Positions 16,122 to 25,941 of a stretch of 64,000 bases of DNA are shown piece after piece (position 1 is the first letter of the stretch; every line of letters begins with the position of its first letter). Made by a program: the position numbers and the translations under genes. This DNA comes from Leifsonia sp. ZF2019 (GTDB lineage Bacteria; Actinomycetota; Actinomycetes; Actinomycetales; Microbacteriaceae): the NCBI RefSeq assembly GCF_019924635.1, contig NZ_CP065037.1, positions 3,720,001 through 3,784,000 of the forward strand. Direction: 5' to 3'. The notes beneath the pieces are model-generated. The model saw only the letters and a program-made list of their open reading frames with translations. It was not told the origin of the DNA and searched no databases.

Positions 16122-17383
16122 CCGACCTCACCGTTCCGACACTCCTCTCCCCCGAACCGTTCACCGCCGCGCGCGCCCTGGACGCCGCGGACGCCCTCGC
16201 CGGGTACCGCGACCGCTTCGTCGGCGTGGCGGACGGCTCCGGCGTCTCCGCCTACTTCGACGGCAACTCCCTCGGCCGTCCCACCCTGGCGAGCATCGAG
16301 CGGGTGCAGCGATTCCTGGTCGAGGGATGGGGAGGGCGGCTCATCCGCGGCTGGGACGAGGAGTGGATGGAGCTGCCGTTCACGATCGGCGACGCCCTCG
16401 CCGACGCCGCACTCGGCGCCGCCGCCGGGCAGACGTTCATCGGCGACTCCACCACGGTCGTCCTCTACAAACTCGCCCGCGCCGCCGTCGACGCCCGGCC
16501 GGGCCGCTCGCAGATCGTGCTCGACACCGACAACTTCCCCACCGACCGCTACCTGCTCGATGGGATCGCGCGGGAGCGCGGCCTCGACCTGGTCTGGATC
16601 GAGGCGGACACCGAGGCCGGCGTCACTCCGGAGCAGGTAGGCGCCGCGGTCGGCCCGCAGACGGCGCTCGTCGTGCTCAGTCACGTGGCCTACCGCTCCG
16701 GCTACCTCGCCGACGTGCCGACCATCACGCGCATCGCCCACGATGCGGGCGCCCTCGTGCTGTGGGACCTCTGCCACTCGGCGGGGTCCGTGCCGGCGCG
16801 GCTCGACGAGTGGGGCGTCGACCTCGCCGCGGGCTGCACCTACAAGTACCTCAACGGCGGGCCCGGCTCGCCCGCGTTCGGCTACGTCGCCGCGGGCCTG
16901 CAGGGCCGGCTGACCCAGCCGATCCAGGGCTGGATGGGTGCGAGCGACGTCTTCGCGATGGGCCCGGAGTACCGGCCGGCGGACGGCATCCGCCGTTTCA
17001 TCAGCGGCACGCCGCCGATCGTCGGCATGCTGGCGATGCAGGACACGATCGGGATGATCGCGGACGCCGGGATCGACGCGGTGCGCGCCAAGTCGGTCGC
17101 CCTCACCGAGTTCGCGATCGCGCTCGCGGACGAGTGGCTCGCCCCGCTCGGCGCGACGCTCGCGAGTCCGCGCGACGCGGATCGGCGCGGCGGTCACGTG
17201 ACGCTCAACCACCCGGCGATGCGCCAGGTGACCGCGACTCTGTGGAAGCAGGACGTCATCCCCGACTACCGCGACCCCGACGGCCTCCGCATCGGCCTCT
17301 CGCCGCTGAGCACCAGCTTCGAGGAGACGTGCCGCGGAATGGCCGCTGTGCGCAACGTCCTGGGCGAGCTGACGCATGACTGA
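16118..17383 (+). CDS. kynU: Kynureninase
   Basis: A 421-residue PLP enzyme of aminotransferase fold type I that cleaves kynurenine to anthranilate and alanine. FDGNSLGRP near residue 47, VVLSHVAYRSGY, LWDLCHSAGS (D217) and the PLP lysine K243 in CTYKYLNGGPGSPAF are diagnostic. Its ATG overlaps the stop of the amidohydrolase gene (ATGA), so translation is coupled. It follows kynA and the putative formamidase in pathway order. Confidence 0.97.
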   Translation: MTDLTVPTLLSPEPFTAARALDAADALAGYRDRFVGVADGSGVSAYFDGNSLGRPTLASIERVQRFLVEGWGGRLIRGWDEEWMELPFTIGDALADAALGAAAGQTFIGDSTTVVLYKLARAAVDARPGRSQIVLDTDNFPTDRYLLDGIARERGLDLVWIEADTEAGVTPEQVGAAVGPQTALVVLSHVAYRSGYLADVPTITRIAHDAGALVLWDLCHSAGSVPARLDEWGVDLAAGCTYKYLNGGPGSPAFGYVAAGLQGRLTQPIQGWMGASDVFAMGPEYRPADGIRRFISGTPPIVGMLAMQDTIGMIADAGIDAVRAKSVALTEFAIALADEWLAPLGATLASPRDADRRGGHVTLNHPAMRQVTATLWKQDVIPDYRDPDGLRIGLSPLSTSFEETCRGMAAVRNVLGELTHD

Positions 17384-18233
17384 CCGGGAGGAGGCGCCCT
17401 CCGTCGCCGTCCGCGAGGATCTCGAGGCGACCAGCGGAAGCGCCACGGCTCTGCTGCGCACGCTCGTCGGCAACACGCTGCGCCCGCTCGGCGGCTGGAT
17501 GTCCGCCGCCGGGGCGGTGCAGCTGCTCGGCTCGCTGGGCATCCCGCCCGCGACGGCCCGGTCGAGCATCGCGCGGCTCGTCGCGCGCGGAGTGCTCCGC
17601 CGCGAGACCGGCCCCGCAGGAGCTCTGGGCTACGCGCTCGACCCCGGCGCCCTCCCGATGCTGGAGCGCGGCGACGCACGCATCTTCGGCGAGCGCCGCG
17701 CGGCAACCGCCTGGTGCCTGGTGTCCTACTCCTTCCCGGAACGGCAGCGCGCCCTGCGCCACCAGCTGCGTCGCCGGCTGGCGGCGATCGGCTGCGGGAC
17801 CGTCGCGGACGGTCTCTGGATCGGCCCGGCGGCCCTCGAGGAGGAGCTCGCCGAGGTGGTCGCCGAGTTCGACGCCGTGCTGTTCGTGGATGCCGGCGTC
17901 CGCGGCGATCTCGTCGACGGCCTCGCGCGCTGGTACGACCTCCCGGCGATCCGGCGCGTGCACGAGTCGTTCCTCGATCGCTTCGGCGACGCGGACGCCT
18001 CCGCAGCGATCGGAGACGAGGAGGCGTTCGCGCTCTGGGTGCGCGCGCTCGACGAGTGGCGCGTCGTCCCCTACCGAGACCCCGGCCTGCCGCCCGCAGC
18101 GCTGCCGCCCGACTGGCCGGGCGACGCGTCGGCCGCCCTCTTCGCCCGGCTGCGCTCGGCGCTCGAGCAGCGGGCCGTCCACTACGCCTCCCGCGTCGCC
18201 GGTCCGGACCGCGCCGCCGTCGGCGCACGGTAG
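17376..18233 (+). CDS. PaaX-family transcriptional regulator
   Basis: A 285-residue GntR-like winged-helix regulator of the PaaX family. The DNA-binding part includes [24 protein letters not shown], and the C-terminal domain includes [24 protein letters not shown] and DGLWIGP. It overlaps kynU by 8 bp and closes the kyn operon. PaaX proteins repress aromatic catabolism and are released by a CoA-ester or other pathway intermediate. Here a kynurenine-pathway compound such as anthranilate is a reasonable guess, but it is unproven. Confidence 0.88.
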   Translation: MTDREEAPSVAVREDLEATSGSATALLRTLVGNTLRPLGGWMSAAGAVQLLGSLGIPPATARSSIARLVARGVLRRETGPAGALGYALDPGALPMLERGDARIFGERRAATAWCLVSYSFPERQRALRHQLRRRLAAIGCGTVADGLWIGPAALEEELAEVVAEFDAVLFVDAGVRGDLVDGLARWYDLPAIRRVHESFLDRFGDADASAAIGDEEAFALWVRALDEWRVVPYRDPGLPPAALPPDWPGDASAALFARLRSALEQRAVHYASRVAGPDRAAVGAR

Positions 18234-18236
18234 AAT
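18231..18236 (+). promoter_or_regulatory. -10 box upstream of purS
   Basis: TAGAAT overlaps the end of the PaaX gene and would start a transcript about 35 bases before purS. purSQ can therefore be expressed apart from the kyn operon. No clear -35 box is seen. Confidence 0.5.
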
Positions 18237-18278
18237 CGCTGGCGAACCCCCCGACCGCGAGCGAGCAGGAGCGCACCT

Positions 18279-18539
18279 TTGTCGACGATCGTTGTGGAAG
18301 TCATGCCGAAGGCGGAGCTGCTCGACCCGCAGGGGAAGGCCGTGGCCGGCGCCCTCGCGCGCATCGGCAAGGGCCAGTTCTCCGGCGTCCGTGTCGGCAA
18401 GCGGTTCGAGCTGACCGTCGAGGGCCCGATCGACGAGGCCACCCGCACCGCGGTCCAGGAGATCGCCGACGAGATCCTCTCCAACTCCGTCATCGAGGAC
18501 GTCGTGGGCATCCACTACCCCGACGAGGCGGGCGCCTGA
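18279..18539 (+). CDS. purS: FGAM synthetase subunit PurS
   Basis: An 86-residue subunit that bridges PurL and PurQ in the three-part FGAM synthetase. The sequence shows [18 protein letters not shown] and then [12 protein letters not shown], typical of PurS. The start is TTG at 18279, preceded by AGGAG about seven bases upstream. purQ overlaps its stop codon. Confidence 0.95.
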   Translation: MSTIVVEVMPKAELLDPQGKAVAGALARIGKGQFSGVRVGKRFELTVEGPIDEATRTAVQEIADEILSNSVIEDVVGIHYPDEAGA

Positions 18540-19237
18540 TGCGCATCGGCGTCATCACCTTCCCCGGTTCGCTCGACGACCGCGACGCCCTGCGCGCCGT
18601 GCGGCTCGCCGGGGCCGAGGCCGTCGCCCTGTGGCACGGCGAGCACGACCTCCAGGGCGTCGACGCGCTCGTCCTCCCGGGCGGTTTCAGCTACGGCGAC
18701 TACCTGCGCTGCGGTGCGATCGCGAGCCTCTCGCCGATCATGACCGAGGTCGTCGATGCCGCCGGCACGGGGATGCCCGTGCTCGGCATCTGCAACGGAT
18801 TCCAGATGCTCGCCGAGGCGCACCTCGTCTCCGGCGGCCTCATCCGCAACGACCACGGCAACTTCATCCGTCGCGACCAGGCGCTGACCGTCGAGAACAC
18901 GGACACCCCGTGGACGAACGGCTTCGAGCAGGGCCAGGAGATCGTCATCCCGCTCAAGAACGGCGAGGGCGGGTTCATCGCGTCGGCCGAGGAGTTGAAG
19001 CGCCTCGAGGGCGAGGGACTGGTGGCGTTCCGCTACCGGGGTGTCAACCCGAACGGGTCGCTCAATGACATCGCGGGCGTCCGCAACGAGCGCGGCAACG
19101 TGGTCGGCCTCATGCCGCACCCCGAGCACGCGGTCGAGCCCGGCTTCGGCCCCGACACCCGGGACGCGATGCGTTCCGGTGTCGACGGCCTCACCTTCTT
19201 CACCTCCGTCATCCGCTCGGCTCTCGTCGAGGCGTAG
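18539..19237 (+). CDS. purQ: FGAM synthetase glutaminase subunit PurQ
   Basis: A 232-residue class I glutamine amidotransferase that supplies ammonia to PurL. The nucleophile elbow is GICNGFQML, and the His-Glu pair is in [10 protein letters not shown]. The N-terminus, [16 protein letters not shown], is family-typical. ATG at 18539 overlaps the purS TGA (TGATG), giving translational coupling. Its partner purL is 3.5 kb downstream, separated by two unrelated genes. Confidence 0.96.
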   Translation: MRIGVITFPGSLDDRDALRAVRLAGAEAVALWHGEHDLQGVDALVLPGGFSYGDYLRCGAIASLSPIMTEVVDAAGTGMPVLGICNGFQMLAEAHLVSGGLIRNDHGNFIRRDQALTVENTDTPWTNGFEQGQEIVIPLKNGEGGFIASAEELKRLEGEGLVAFRYRGVNPNGSLNDIAGVRNERGNVVGLMPHPEHAVEPGFGPDTRDAMRSGVDGLTFFTSVIRSALVEA

Positions 19238-19242
19238 CCGGC

Positions 19243-19302
19243 GCACCGAGGCGGCCGACTCTGGGCCGTCTCGCACCGAGGCGGCCGACTCTGGGCCGCC
19301 TC
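19243..19302 (+). terminator. Tandem duplicated hairpin after purQ
   Basis: Two head-to-tail copies of a 30-base unit (19243-19272 and 19273-19302) differ at one base. Each folds into GAGGCGGCC / GGCCGCCTC arms with a 7-base loop; the first copy has one G-T pair. They lie between convergent purQ and the XRE gene and probably end both transcripts. Confidence 0.75.
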
Positions 19303-19320
19303 GCGCCCGGAGCGGCGATG

Positions 19321-20115
19321 TTACGCCAGGGGGGTGTAGACCACCAGGCGCAGCTCGGGGTGGTCGGTCGGGGTGAGTTGGTGGTGCTCGTACCGCGCGC
19401 TCACGCCGCCCGGGAGGCGGAACAAGCGCTCACGGGAGGCGAACCCGCTGATGTCGTAGTGCTCCCACGCGGCGCGGAACTCCGGGCTCGCCGCACGCAA
19501 CCGTTCCACGAGCGTCCGCACGCCCGGATCCCCGGCCCGCGCGCCGGTCTCCGCCCGGAACTCGGCGAGGAAGCGCGCGCTGGTCACATCCCAGTCCGGC
19601 AGCAGGTCGCGCACGGCGTCGTCCGTGTAGACCAGCCAGAGCAGATTGCGGTCTTCGGGAGGCACGGCACCGACCCGCGGGTACAGGCGCTCATAGGCCG
19701 CGTTCCAGCCCGCGATCCCCCAGTCGGGAGCGAGCGCGAACGCCGGATTCGGGTCGATCGCGTCGAGCAGGCGCTGCAGGTGGGGAGGCGCGTCCTCCAC
19801 CGCGCGCGCCGCGACCGTCGGCGTCAGGCCGAACCCGGCGAGCGAGAGCACGAACTCCTGCTCCGGCAGCGGGAGGCGGAGCGTGCGGGCGAGCGCGTCG
19901 AGCACCGACCGCGACGGGTTGATCGGGCGCCCCTGTTCGAGCCACGTGTACCAGGTGACGCTGACGCCGGAGAGGTAGGCGACCTCCTCCCGCCGCAGGC
20001 CGCGGTCGCGCGTGCGCCCCACCGGTGGCAGGCCGTAGTCGGCGCGTGGCGCCTGCTCACGGCGGGAGCGCAGGAAGCGCCCGAGCTCACGGCGGCGGTC
20101 CTCGGTCTCCGGCAT
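19321..20115 (-). CDS. XRE-family regulator with MmyB-like ligand-binding domain
   Basis: A 264-residue regulator. An N-terminal helix-turn-helix (RREEVAYLSGVSVTWYTWLEQGR, around residues 40-65) is followed by the MmyB-like C-terminal domain with PNPAFALAPDWGIAGWNAAYERLYP and HYDISGFASRERLFRLPGG. This architecture is very common in actinobacteria, often beside an oxidoreductase it controls. The ATG at 20115 has a minus-strand TAGTAT seven bases upstream. It is divergent from ilvD, which it might influence, but SDR-type targets are more usual for the family. Confidence 0.87.
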   Translation of the reverse strand: MPETEDRRRELGRFLRSRREQAPRADYGLPPVGRTRDRGLRREEVAYLSGVSVTWYTWLEQGRPINPSRSVLDALARTLRLPLPEQEFVLSLAGFGLTPTVAARAVEDAPPHLQRLLDAIDPNPAFALAPDWGIAGWNAAYERLYPRVGAVPPEDRNLLWLVYTDDAVRDLLPDWDVTSARFLAEFRAETGARAGDPGVRTLVERLRAASPEFRAAWEHYDISGFASRERLFRLPGGVSARYEHHQLTPTDHPELRLVVYTPLA

Positions 20116-20122
20116 GGCGTCG

Positions 20123-20148
20123 ATACTAGTGCTCCCACTACTAGGAGC
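20123..20148. promoter_or_regulatory. Promoter and inverted repeat of the XRE regulator
   Basis: The minus-strand -10 box TAGTAT occupies 20123-20128, seven bases before the ATG. Directly upstream, GCTCC and GGAGC (20131-20135, 20144-20148) flank eight bases as an inverted repeat, and CTAGT/CTACTAG elements repeat inside. The layout suggests an autoregulatory operator. Confidence 0.5.
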
Positions 20149-20192
20149 GATGCTGACTTCCCCTCCCGCCCGGACGACCGAAGGATGGGGGT

Positions 20193-22058
20193 ATGCCTCC
20201 GCTCCGTTCACGCACTGTCACGCACGGCCGCAACATGGCCGGCGCCCGCGCACTGCTGCGCGCCGCCGGCGTCGCCCGCGAAGACTTCGGCAAGCCGATC
20301 ATCGCGGTCGCGAACAGCTTCACCGAGTTCGTCCCCGGCCACACGCACCTCCAGCCGGTCGGCCGCATCGTCTCGCAGGCCATCCACGACGCCGGCGGCA
20401 TCGCCCGCGAGTTCAACACGATCGCGGTCGACGACGGCATCGCGATGGGCCACGGCGGGATGCTGTACTCGCTGCCCTCGCGAGAGCTGATCGCCGACTC
20501 GGTCGAGTACATGGTCAACGCGCACTGCGCCGATGCGATCGTCTGCGTCTCCAACTGCGACAAGATCACGCCGGGCATGCTGCTCGCGGCGCTGCGCCTC
20601 AACATCCCGGTCGTCTTCGTCTCCGGCGGCCCGATGGAGGGCGGCCGCACCACGCTCGTCGACGGGACCGTGCGCACGCTCGACCTCATCTCGGCCATCG
20701 CCGACTCCGCGAACGACAGCGTGAGCGACACCGACCTGTTCCGCATCGAGGAGAACGCCTGCCCGACCTGCGGTTCGTGCTCCGGGATGTTCACCGCCAA
20801 CTCGATGAACTTCCTCACGGAGGCGCTCGGCCTCGCGCTGCCCGGCAACGGCTCGACGCTGGCGACCCACACCGCGCGACGCGCTCTCTACGAGAAGGCC
20901 GGCGCGACCGCCGTCGAGCTCGCCCACCGCTACTACGACCAGGACGACGTGTCCGTGCTGCCGCGGTCGATCGCGACCAGCGCCGCCTTCGGCAACGCCA
21001 TGGCTCTCGACATCGCCATGGGCGGCTCGACCAACACGATCCTCCATCTGCTGGCCGCCGCGCGCGAAGGCGGGATCGACTACGACCTGACCGACATCGA
21101 CGCCCTGTCGCGCCGCGTTCCGTGCCTGTCGAAGGTCGCCCCGAACGGCGCTGCGCTCGTCGAGGACGTGCACCGTGCCGGCGGCGTCCCGGCCCTGCTC
21201 GGCGAGCTGGACCGCGCCGGCCTGCTCGATCGCGGCGTCCACAGCGTGCACGCCGCGACACTCGAGGACTGGCTGGCCGACTGGGACGTCCGCGGCGGCT
21301 CCGCGATCCCCGAAGCGATCGAGCTGTTCCACGCGGCTCCCGGCGGGGTGCGCTCGTCGTCCGCTTTCTCGCAGTCCGAGCGCTGGCACGAGCTCGACCT
21401 CGACGCGTCGACCGGCGTGATTCGCGATGTGGCCCACGCGCACTCGAAGGACGGCGGCCTGGCCATCCTGCGCGGCAACCTCGCGCCGGACGGCGCCGTG
21501 GTGAAGACCGCCGGCGTGGACGAGAACATCCTCACCTTCTCCGGACCCGCCGTCGTGGTGGACTCGCAGGAGGCCGCGGTCGAGGCCATCCTCGGCAAGC
21601 GCGTGAAGGAGGGTGACGTCGTCGTCATCCGCTACGAAGGACCGCGCGGCGGCCCCGGGATGCAGGAGATGCTGCACCCGACCTCGTTCCTCAAGGGCCG
21701 CGGGCTCGGCGCGAAGTGCGCCCTCATCACCGACGGCCGCTTCTCCGGCGGAACCTCTGGCCTGTCCATCGGCCACGTCTCCCCCGAGGCGGCGGCCGGC
21801 GGCCTGATCGCGCTCGTGGAGGACGGCGACACGATCAGCATCGACGTGCACACCCGCGCACTGCGCCTCGACGTGCCGGACGCCGTGCTCGACGCCCGTC
21901 GCGAGGCGCTGGAGGCCGGCCGCGGCTATCGCCCGCTCGACCGCGACCGCCCCGTGTCGGCGGCGCTCCGCGCGTACGCCGCGATGGCGCTCTCCGCCGA
22001 CAAGGGCGCGGCACGGGACGTCGACCAGCTCGAGGAGCGCATTCGTACTTTCGGGTGA
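20193..22058 (+). CDS. ilvD: Dihydroxy-acid dehydratase
   Basis: A 621-residue iron-sulfur enzyme that dehydrates 2,3-dihydroxy acids in valine, leucine and isoleucine synthesis. Cluster cysteines are seen at C122 ([10 protein letters not shown]) and in [12 protein letters not shown] (C193, C196). [13 protein letters not shown] holds magnesium-binding acids, and [21 protein letters not shown] is the conserved C-terminal signature. The length is normal for the long IlvD form. ATG at 20193 has AAGGAT six bases upstream, so it may be leaderless. No other ilv gene is in the window. Confidence 0.97.
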   Translation: MPPLRSRTVTHGRNMAGARALLRAAGVAREDFGKPIIAVANSFTEFVPGHTHLQPVGRIVSQAIHDAGGIAREFNTIAVDDGIAMGHGGMLYSLPSRELIADSVEYMVNAHCADAIVCVSNCDKITPGMLLAALRLNIPVVFVSGGPMEGGRTTLVDGTVRTLDLISAIADSANDSVSDTDLFRIEENACPTCGSCSGMFTANSMNFLTEALGLALPGNGSTLATHTARRALYEKAGATAVELAHRYYDQDDVSVLPRSIATSAAFGNAMALDIAMGGSTNTILHLLAAAREGGIDYDLTDIDALSRRVPCLSKVAPNGAALVEDVHRAGGVPALLGELDRAGLLDRGVHSVHAATLEDWLADWDVRGGSAIPEAIELFHAAPGGVRSSSAFSQSERWHELDLDASTGVIRDVAHAHSKDGGLAILRGNLAPDGAVVKTAGVDENILTFSGPAVVVDSQEAAVEAILGKRVKEGDVVVIRYEGPRGGPGMQEMLHPTSFLKGRGLGAKCALITDGRFSGGTSGLSIGHVSPEAAAGGLIALVEDGDTISIDVHTRALRLDVPDAVLDARREALEAGRGYRPLDRDRPVSAALRAYAAMALSADKGAARDVDQLEERIRTFG

Positions 22059-22092
22059 TTCGACGGCGGCGGGGAGCGGCCAGGCTGGACGG

Positions 22093-22551
22093 ATGACTCC
22101 CCGCCTGCTCTACCGCATCCTCGCCGTCGCCGAGGCGATCACCTGGACCCTCCTCCTCGCCGGGATGCTGCTGAAGTACGCCGTCGGGGTCGGCGATTGG
22201 CCCGTCGCGGTGGCCGGCCCGATCCACGGCTTCGTGTTCATCGCCTACGCGATCACCGCCGCACTCATCGGCGTCAACCAGCGCTGGCGGCCGGGCCTCA
22301 TCGTGCTCGCGGTCGCGACCGCCGTCATCCCGTACGCCACCATCCCGTTCGACCTCTGGGCCGACCGCACCGGTCGGCTCGACGGCGCCTGGCGCACGAC
22401 GCCGACCGAGGACCCGCGCGACCACACCTGGTTCGGGCGGCTCTTCCGCTGGATGCTGACCCACGTCGCCGTGCTGGCCACCTCCCTCGCGGTCCTCGCC
22501 GTCGCCATCATGGCGGCCCTGCTCGTGATCGGACCTCCGAAGCTGTCCTGA
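22093..22551 (+). CDS. DUF3817 membrane protein
   Basis: A 152-residue membrane protein with four hydrophobic segments and the DUF3817 pattern (RILAVAEAITWTLLLAGMLLKY, then GPIHGFVFIAYAI). Proteins of this family have no known function. CAGGCT lies six bases before the ATG, so its transcript may be leaderless. It sits between ilvD and purL on the same strand. Confidence 0.82.
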   Translation: MTPRLLYRILAVAEAITWTLLLAGMLLKYAVGVGDWPVAVAGPIHGFVFIAYAITAALIGVNQRWRPGLIVLAVATAVIPYATIPFDLWADRTGRLDGAWRTTPTEDPRDHTWFGRLFRWMLTHVAVLATSLAVLAVAIMAALLVIGPPKLS

Positions 22552-22716
22552 ATCGGGTCCCCGGGCTCCCATCCGACGTGACACGACGTTCCGCGCGACC
22601 GTTCACGGCCCGCGAGGGCGTGTCCTGACGTCTCGATCCTGCCGACTCCTCGCGTCGACCGGCCCCGGTAGACTGGTCTCCATCCCCCGCTTCCGCCTGC
22701 AGCCTGGAGTGCCCGC

Positions 22717-25035
22717 GTGACCGAGACCACCGCCCAGCACGTCGTCGACACCGTCGCGAACGCGATCGAGACTCCCGAGAAGGAGCAGCCGTTCGCGGCC
22801 CTCGGCCTCAAGGAGGACGAGTACGCCACGATCCGCGAGATCCTCGGCCGCCGCCCCACCAGCGGCGAGCTGGCGATGTACTCGGTGATGTGGTCGGAGC
22901 ACTGCTCCTACAAGTCGTCGAAGATCTACCTGCGCCAGTTCGGCCAGAAGGTCTCCCCCGCCATGAAGAAGAACCTCATGGTCGGCATGGGCGAGAACGC
23001 CGGCGTGGTCGACGTGGGCGAGGGCTGGGCGGTCACCTTCAAGGTGGAGTCGCACAACCACCCCTCCTACATCGAGCCGTTCCAGGGCGCCGCGACCGGC
23101 GTCGGCGGCATCGTGCGCGACATCATCTCGATGGGCGCGCGCCCGGTCGCCGTGATGGACCAGCTGCGCTTCGGCGCGATCGACGAGGCGGACACCGCCC
23201 GCGTGGTGCACGGCGTCGTCTCCGGCATCTCGTTCTACGGCAACTGCCTCGGCCTGCCGAACATCGGCGGCGAGACCTACTTCGACCCGATCTACCAGGG
23301 CAACCCGTTGGTCAACGCGCTCTCGGTCGGCGTGCTGCGCCACGAGGACCTCCACCTCGCCAACGCGTCCGGCGCCGGCAATAAAGTCGTGCTCTTCGGC
23401 GCCCGCACCGGCGGCGACGGGATCGGCGGCGCCAGCATCCTCGCGTCCGACACGTTCTCCGCGGGGGGTCCGACCAAGCGGCCGGCCGTGCAGGTCGGCG
23501 ACCCGTTCGCCGAGAAGGTGCTCATCGAGTGCTGCCTGGAGCTGTTCCGCGACAAGCTCGTCGAGGGCATCCAGGACCTCGGTGCGGCCGGCATCTCCTG
23601 TGCGACCAGCGAGCTCGCCTCCAACGGCGACGGCGGCATGTACGTCGAGCTCGACAAGGTCCTGCTGCGCGACCCGTCGCTCACCGCCGAGGAGATCCTC
23701 ATGTCGGAGAGCCAGGAGCGCATGATGGCGGTCGTCAAGCCCGAGCTGCTCGACGCCTTCCTCGCCGTCACCGCCAAGTGGGATGTCGAGACCAGCGTGC
23801 TGGGCGAGGTCACCGAGACCGGCCGCCTGGTCATCAACTGGAAGGGCGAGGAGATCGTCAACGTCGACCCGCGCACCGTCGCCGTCGACGGCCCGGTCTA
23901 CGAGCGCCCCGTCGCCTACCCGGCCTGGATCGACGCACTGCAGGCCGACTCGGCCTCCCGCCTCCCGCGCCCGCAGGACGGCGACGCCCTCCGTGAGCAG
24001 TTGCTGGCGCTGCTCGGCTCCGCCAACCTGGCCGACAAGGGCTGGATCACCGACCAGTACGACTACTTCGTCGGCGGCAACACCGCGCTCGCCTTCCCCG
24101 ACGACGCCGGTATGGTCCGCGTCGACGAGGAGAGCGGCCTCGGCTTCGCCATCGCGACCGACGCGAACGGCCGCTACTGCCAGCTCGACCCGAAGGAGGG
24201 CGCCAAGCTCGCCCTCGCCGAGGCCTACCGCAACGTCGCCGCGTCCGGCGCCGTGCCCGCCGCGGTCACCGACTGCCTCAACTTCGGCAGCCCGGAGAAC
24301 CCGGAGGTCATGTGGCAGTTCTCGCAGGCCGTCGAGGGCCTGTCCGACGCCTGCCTCGAGCTCGAGATCCCGGTCACCGGCGGCAACGTCTCCTTCTACA
24401 ACCAGACCGGCGACGTCCCCATCTTCCCGACCCCGGTCGTCGGCGTCCTCGGCGTGATCGACGACGTCGCGCGCCGCATCCCCGCCGGCTGGCAGGACGA
24501 GGGCGAGAACATCTACCTGCTGGGCATCACCCGCGAGGAGCTCGACGGCTCGGCCTGGGCCGGCACCGTGCACGGCCACCTCGGCGGACGCCCGCCCGCG
24601 GTCGACCTCGCCGCCGAGCGCACGCTCGCCGAGACGCTGCACGCCGCGTCGGTGGAGGGGCTCGTCTCCTCCGCACACGACCTCGCCGACGGCGGCCTCG
24701 CGCAGGCCCTCGCCGAGAGCGTCATGCGCTTCGGCGTCGGCGCCCGCGTCTGGCTGGGCGAGATCGCCGAGCGCGATGGCGTGGATGCGGCGACCGCGCT
24801 GTTCAGCGAGTCCACCGCGCGCGTGATCGTCTCCGTGCCGCGCGAGGACGACGTGAAGTTCCGCGGGCTCTGCGAGGGCCGCGGCGTTCCGCTCCTGCGC
24901 ATCGGCGTCACGGATGCCGAGGTGGGCACTCAGCCCGTGCTCGAGGTGCAGGACCAGTTCACGATCGGCCTGGAGGAGCTGCGCGCGACGCACCGCTCCA
25001 CCCTCCCCGAGCGTTTCGGCCCGGTCGTCGCCTGA
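22717..25035 (+). CDS. purL: FGAM synthetase large subunit PurL
   Basis: A 772-residue small-form PurL that makes FGAM from FGAR, ATP and ammonia delivered by Pur[20 protein letters not shown] with GVGGIVRDI is the ATP/metal site, and the duplicated AIR-synthase-like halves are evident. [11 protein letters not shown] near residue 60 is typical. The GTG at 22717 has CTGGAG upstream, and TAGACT (22669-22674) is a likely -10 box with a leader of about 36 bases. An exceptional hairpin follows the stop. Confidence 0.98.
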   Translation: MTETTAQHVVDTVANAIETPEKEQPFAALGLKEDEYATIREILGRRPTSGELAMYSVMWSEHCSYKSSKIYLRQFGQKVSPAMKKNLMVGMGENAGVVDVGEGWAVTFKVESHNHPSYIEPFQGAATGVGGIVRDIISMGARPVAVMDQLRFGAIDEADTARVVHGVVSGISFYGNCLGLPNIGGETYFDPIYQGNPLVNALSVGVLRHEDLHLANASGAGNKVVLFGARTGGDGIGGASILASDTFSAGGPTKRPAVQVGDPFAEKVLIECCLELFRDKLVEGIQDLGAAGISCATSELASNGDGGMYVELDKVLLRDPSLTAEEILMSESQERMMAVVKPELLDAFLAVTAKWDVETSVLGEVTETGRLVINWKGEEIVNVDPRTVAVDGPVYERPVAYPAWIDALQADSASRLPRPQDGDALREQLLALLGSANLADKGWITDQYDYFVGGNTALAFPDDAGMVRVDEESGLGFAIATDANGRYCQLDPKEGAKLALAEAYRNVAASGAVPAAVTDCLNFGSPENPEVMWQFSQAVEGLSDACLELEIPVTGGNVSFYNQTGDVPIFPTPVVGVLGVIDDVARRIPAGWQDEGENIYLLGITREELDGSAWAGTVHGHLGGRPPAVDLAAERTLAETLHAASVEGLVSSAHDLADGGLAQALAESVMRFGVGARVWLGEIAERDGVDAATALFSESTARVIVSVPREDDVKFRGLCEGRGVPLLRIGVTDAEVGTQPVLEVQDQFTIGLEELRATHRSTLPERFGPVVA

Positions 25036-25052
25036 CGTCCCACGGCCTCTGA

Positions 25053-25113
25053 ACAGCGGGGTCGCACTCTGTCGTTCCGGGAGGCCCGGAACGACAGAGT
25101 GCGACCCCGCTGT
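25053..25113 (+). terminator. 29-bp perfect hairpin after purL
   Basis: The arms 25053-25081 and 25085-25113 are exact reverse complements with a three-base loop (AGG). A stem this long and perfect is unusual for an intrinsic terminator, and there is no U tract. It may end purL transcription or be a palindromic intergenic repeat. A 13-base part of it (GTCGCACTCTGTC) recurs at 26895-26907. Confidence 0.7.
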
Positions 25114-25206
25114 CGCGTGCGGATGGCGCTCGTCGGACGCCCGGCCGCGACACGGGCGGTCACACGATTCCGTGACGGTGCGACCGGCTGCCAGGCTGGG
25201 AGCACC

Positions 25207-25941
25207 ATGACCCAGCACAGCATCGATCGTCTCTCCGGCCGCTCCGTCGTCCTCGTCGGAGGCGGCTCCGGCATCGGGCTCGCCGTCGCGCGCCAGGCCG
25301 TCGCCGCCGGTGCCCGCGTGCACCTGGGAGGCCGCACCGAGGAGACTCTGCGGCGGGCCGCCGCCCAGCTGGGCGGGGCTGCTACCTGGGGCGTGGTCGA
25401 CACCTCCGACGACGACTCCGTCGGCCGCTTCTTCGAGCCGGTGGAGACCGTGGACGCGCTGCTGACGACCGCCGCGAGCTACACAACCGGTCCCTTCACG
25501 ACCTCCACCCTCGCCGAGGCGCGCAGCCCGTTCGAGTCCAAGTTCTGGGGCCAGTACCGGGTCGTCCACGCCGCCCTCCCACTCCTGACCCCCGACGCGT
25601 CCGTCGTGCTCATGTCGGGCGCGGCGAGCGTGCGCCCCGCCGGACCGGCCGCCGCCTACGTCGCCGCGAACGCGGCCGTCGAGGGCCTGGCCCGGGGCCT
25701 CGCCGTCGAGCTGGCACCCGTGCGCGTCAACGCCATCGCTCCCGGGACGATCGACGGCAACCTGTGGGCGCAGCGCTCCGCAGAGGTGCGGGAGGCGGCC
25801 TTCCACGGTTTCAGCGCGACCACCCTCCTCGGCCGGCCCGGCACGGAGGACGAGATCGCCGACGCGGTCGTGCACCTCTTCACGAACACCTACACGACGG
25901 GCTCGACGCTTTACGTCGACGGCGGCTACGCGTTGCGCTGA
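25207..25941 (+). CDS. Short-chain dehydrogenase/reductase with altered catalytic motif
   Basis: A 244-residue SDR. VVLVGGGSGIGLAVARQ is the cofactor-binding turn, S137 (LMSGAAS) the catalytic serine and Y151 the tyrosine. The position of the usual catalytic lysine holds asparagine (YVAAN, N155). The C-terminal NAIAPGTIDGNLW and LYVDGGYAL are standard. CAGGCT plus GGGAGCACC precede the ATG. The last 16 bp overlap the convergent EamA gene. The substrate is unknown, and activity may be altered or lost. Confidence 0.85.
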   Translation: MTQHSIDRLSGRSVVLVGGGSGIGLAVARQAVAAGARVHLGGRTEETLRRAAAQLGGAATWGVVDTSDDDSVGRFFEPVETVDALLTTAASYTTGPFTTSTLAEARSPFESKFWGQYRVVHAALPLLTPDASVVLMSGAASVRPAGPAAAYVAANAAVEGLARGLAVELAPVRVNAIAPGTIDGNLWAQRSAEVREAAFHGFSATTLLGRPGTEDEIADAVVHLFTNTYTTGSTLYVDGGYALR

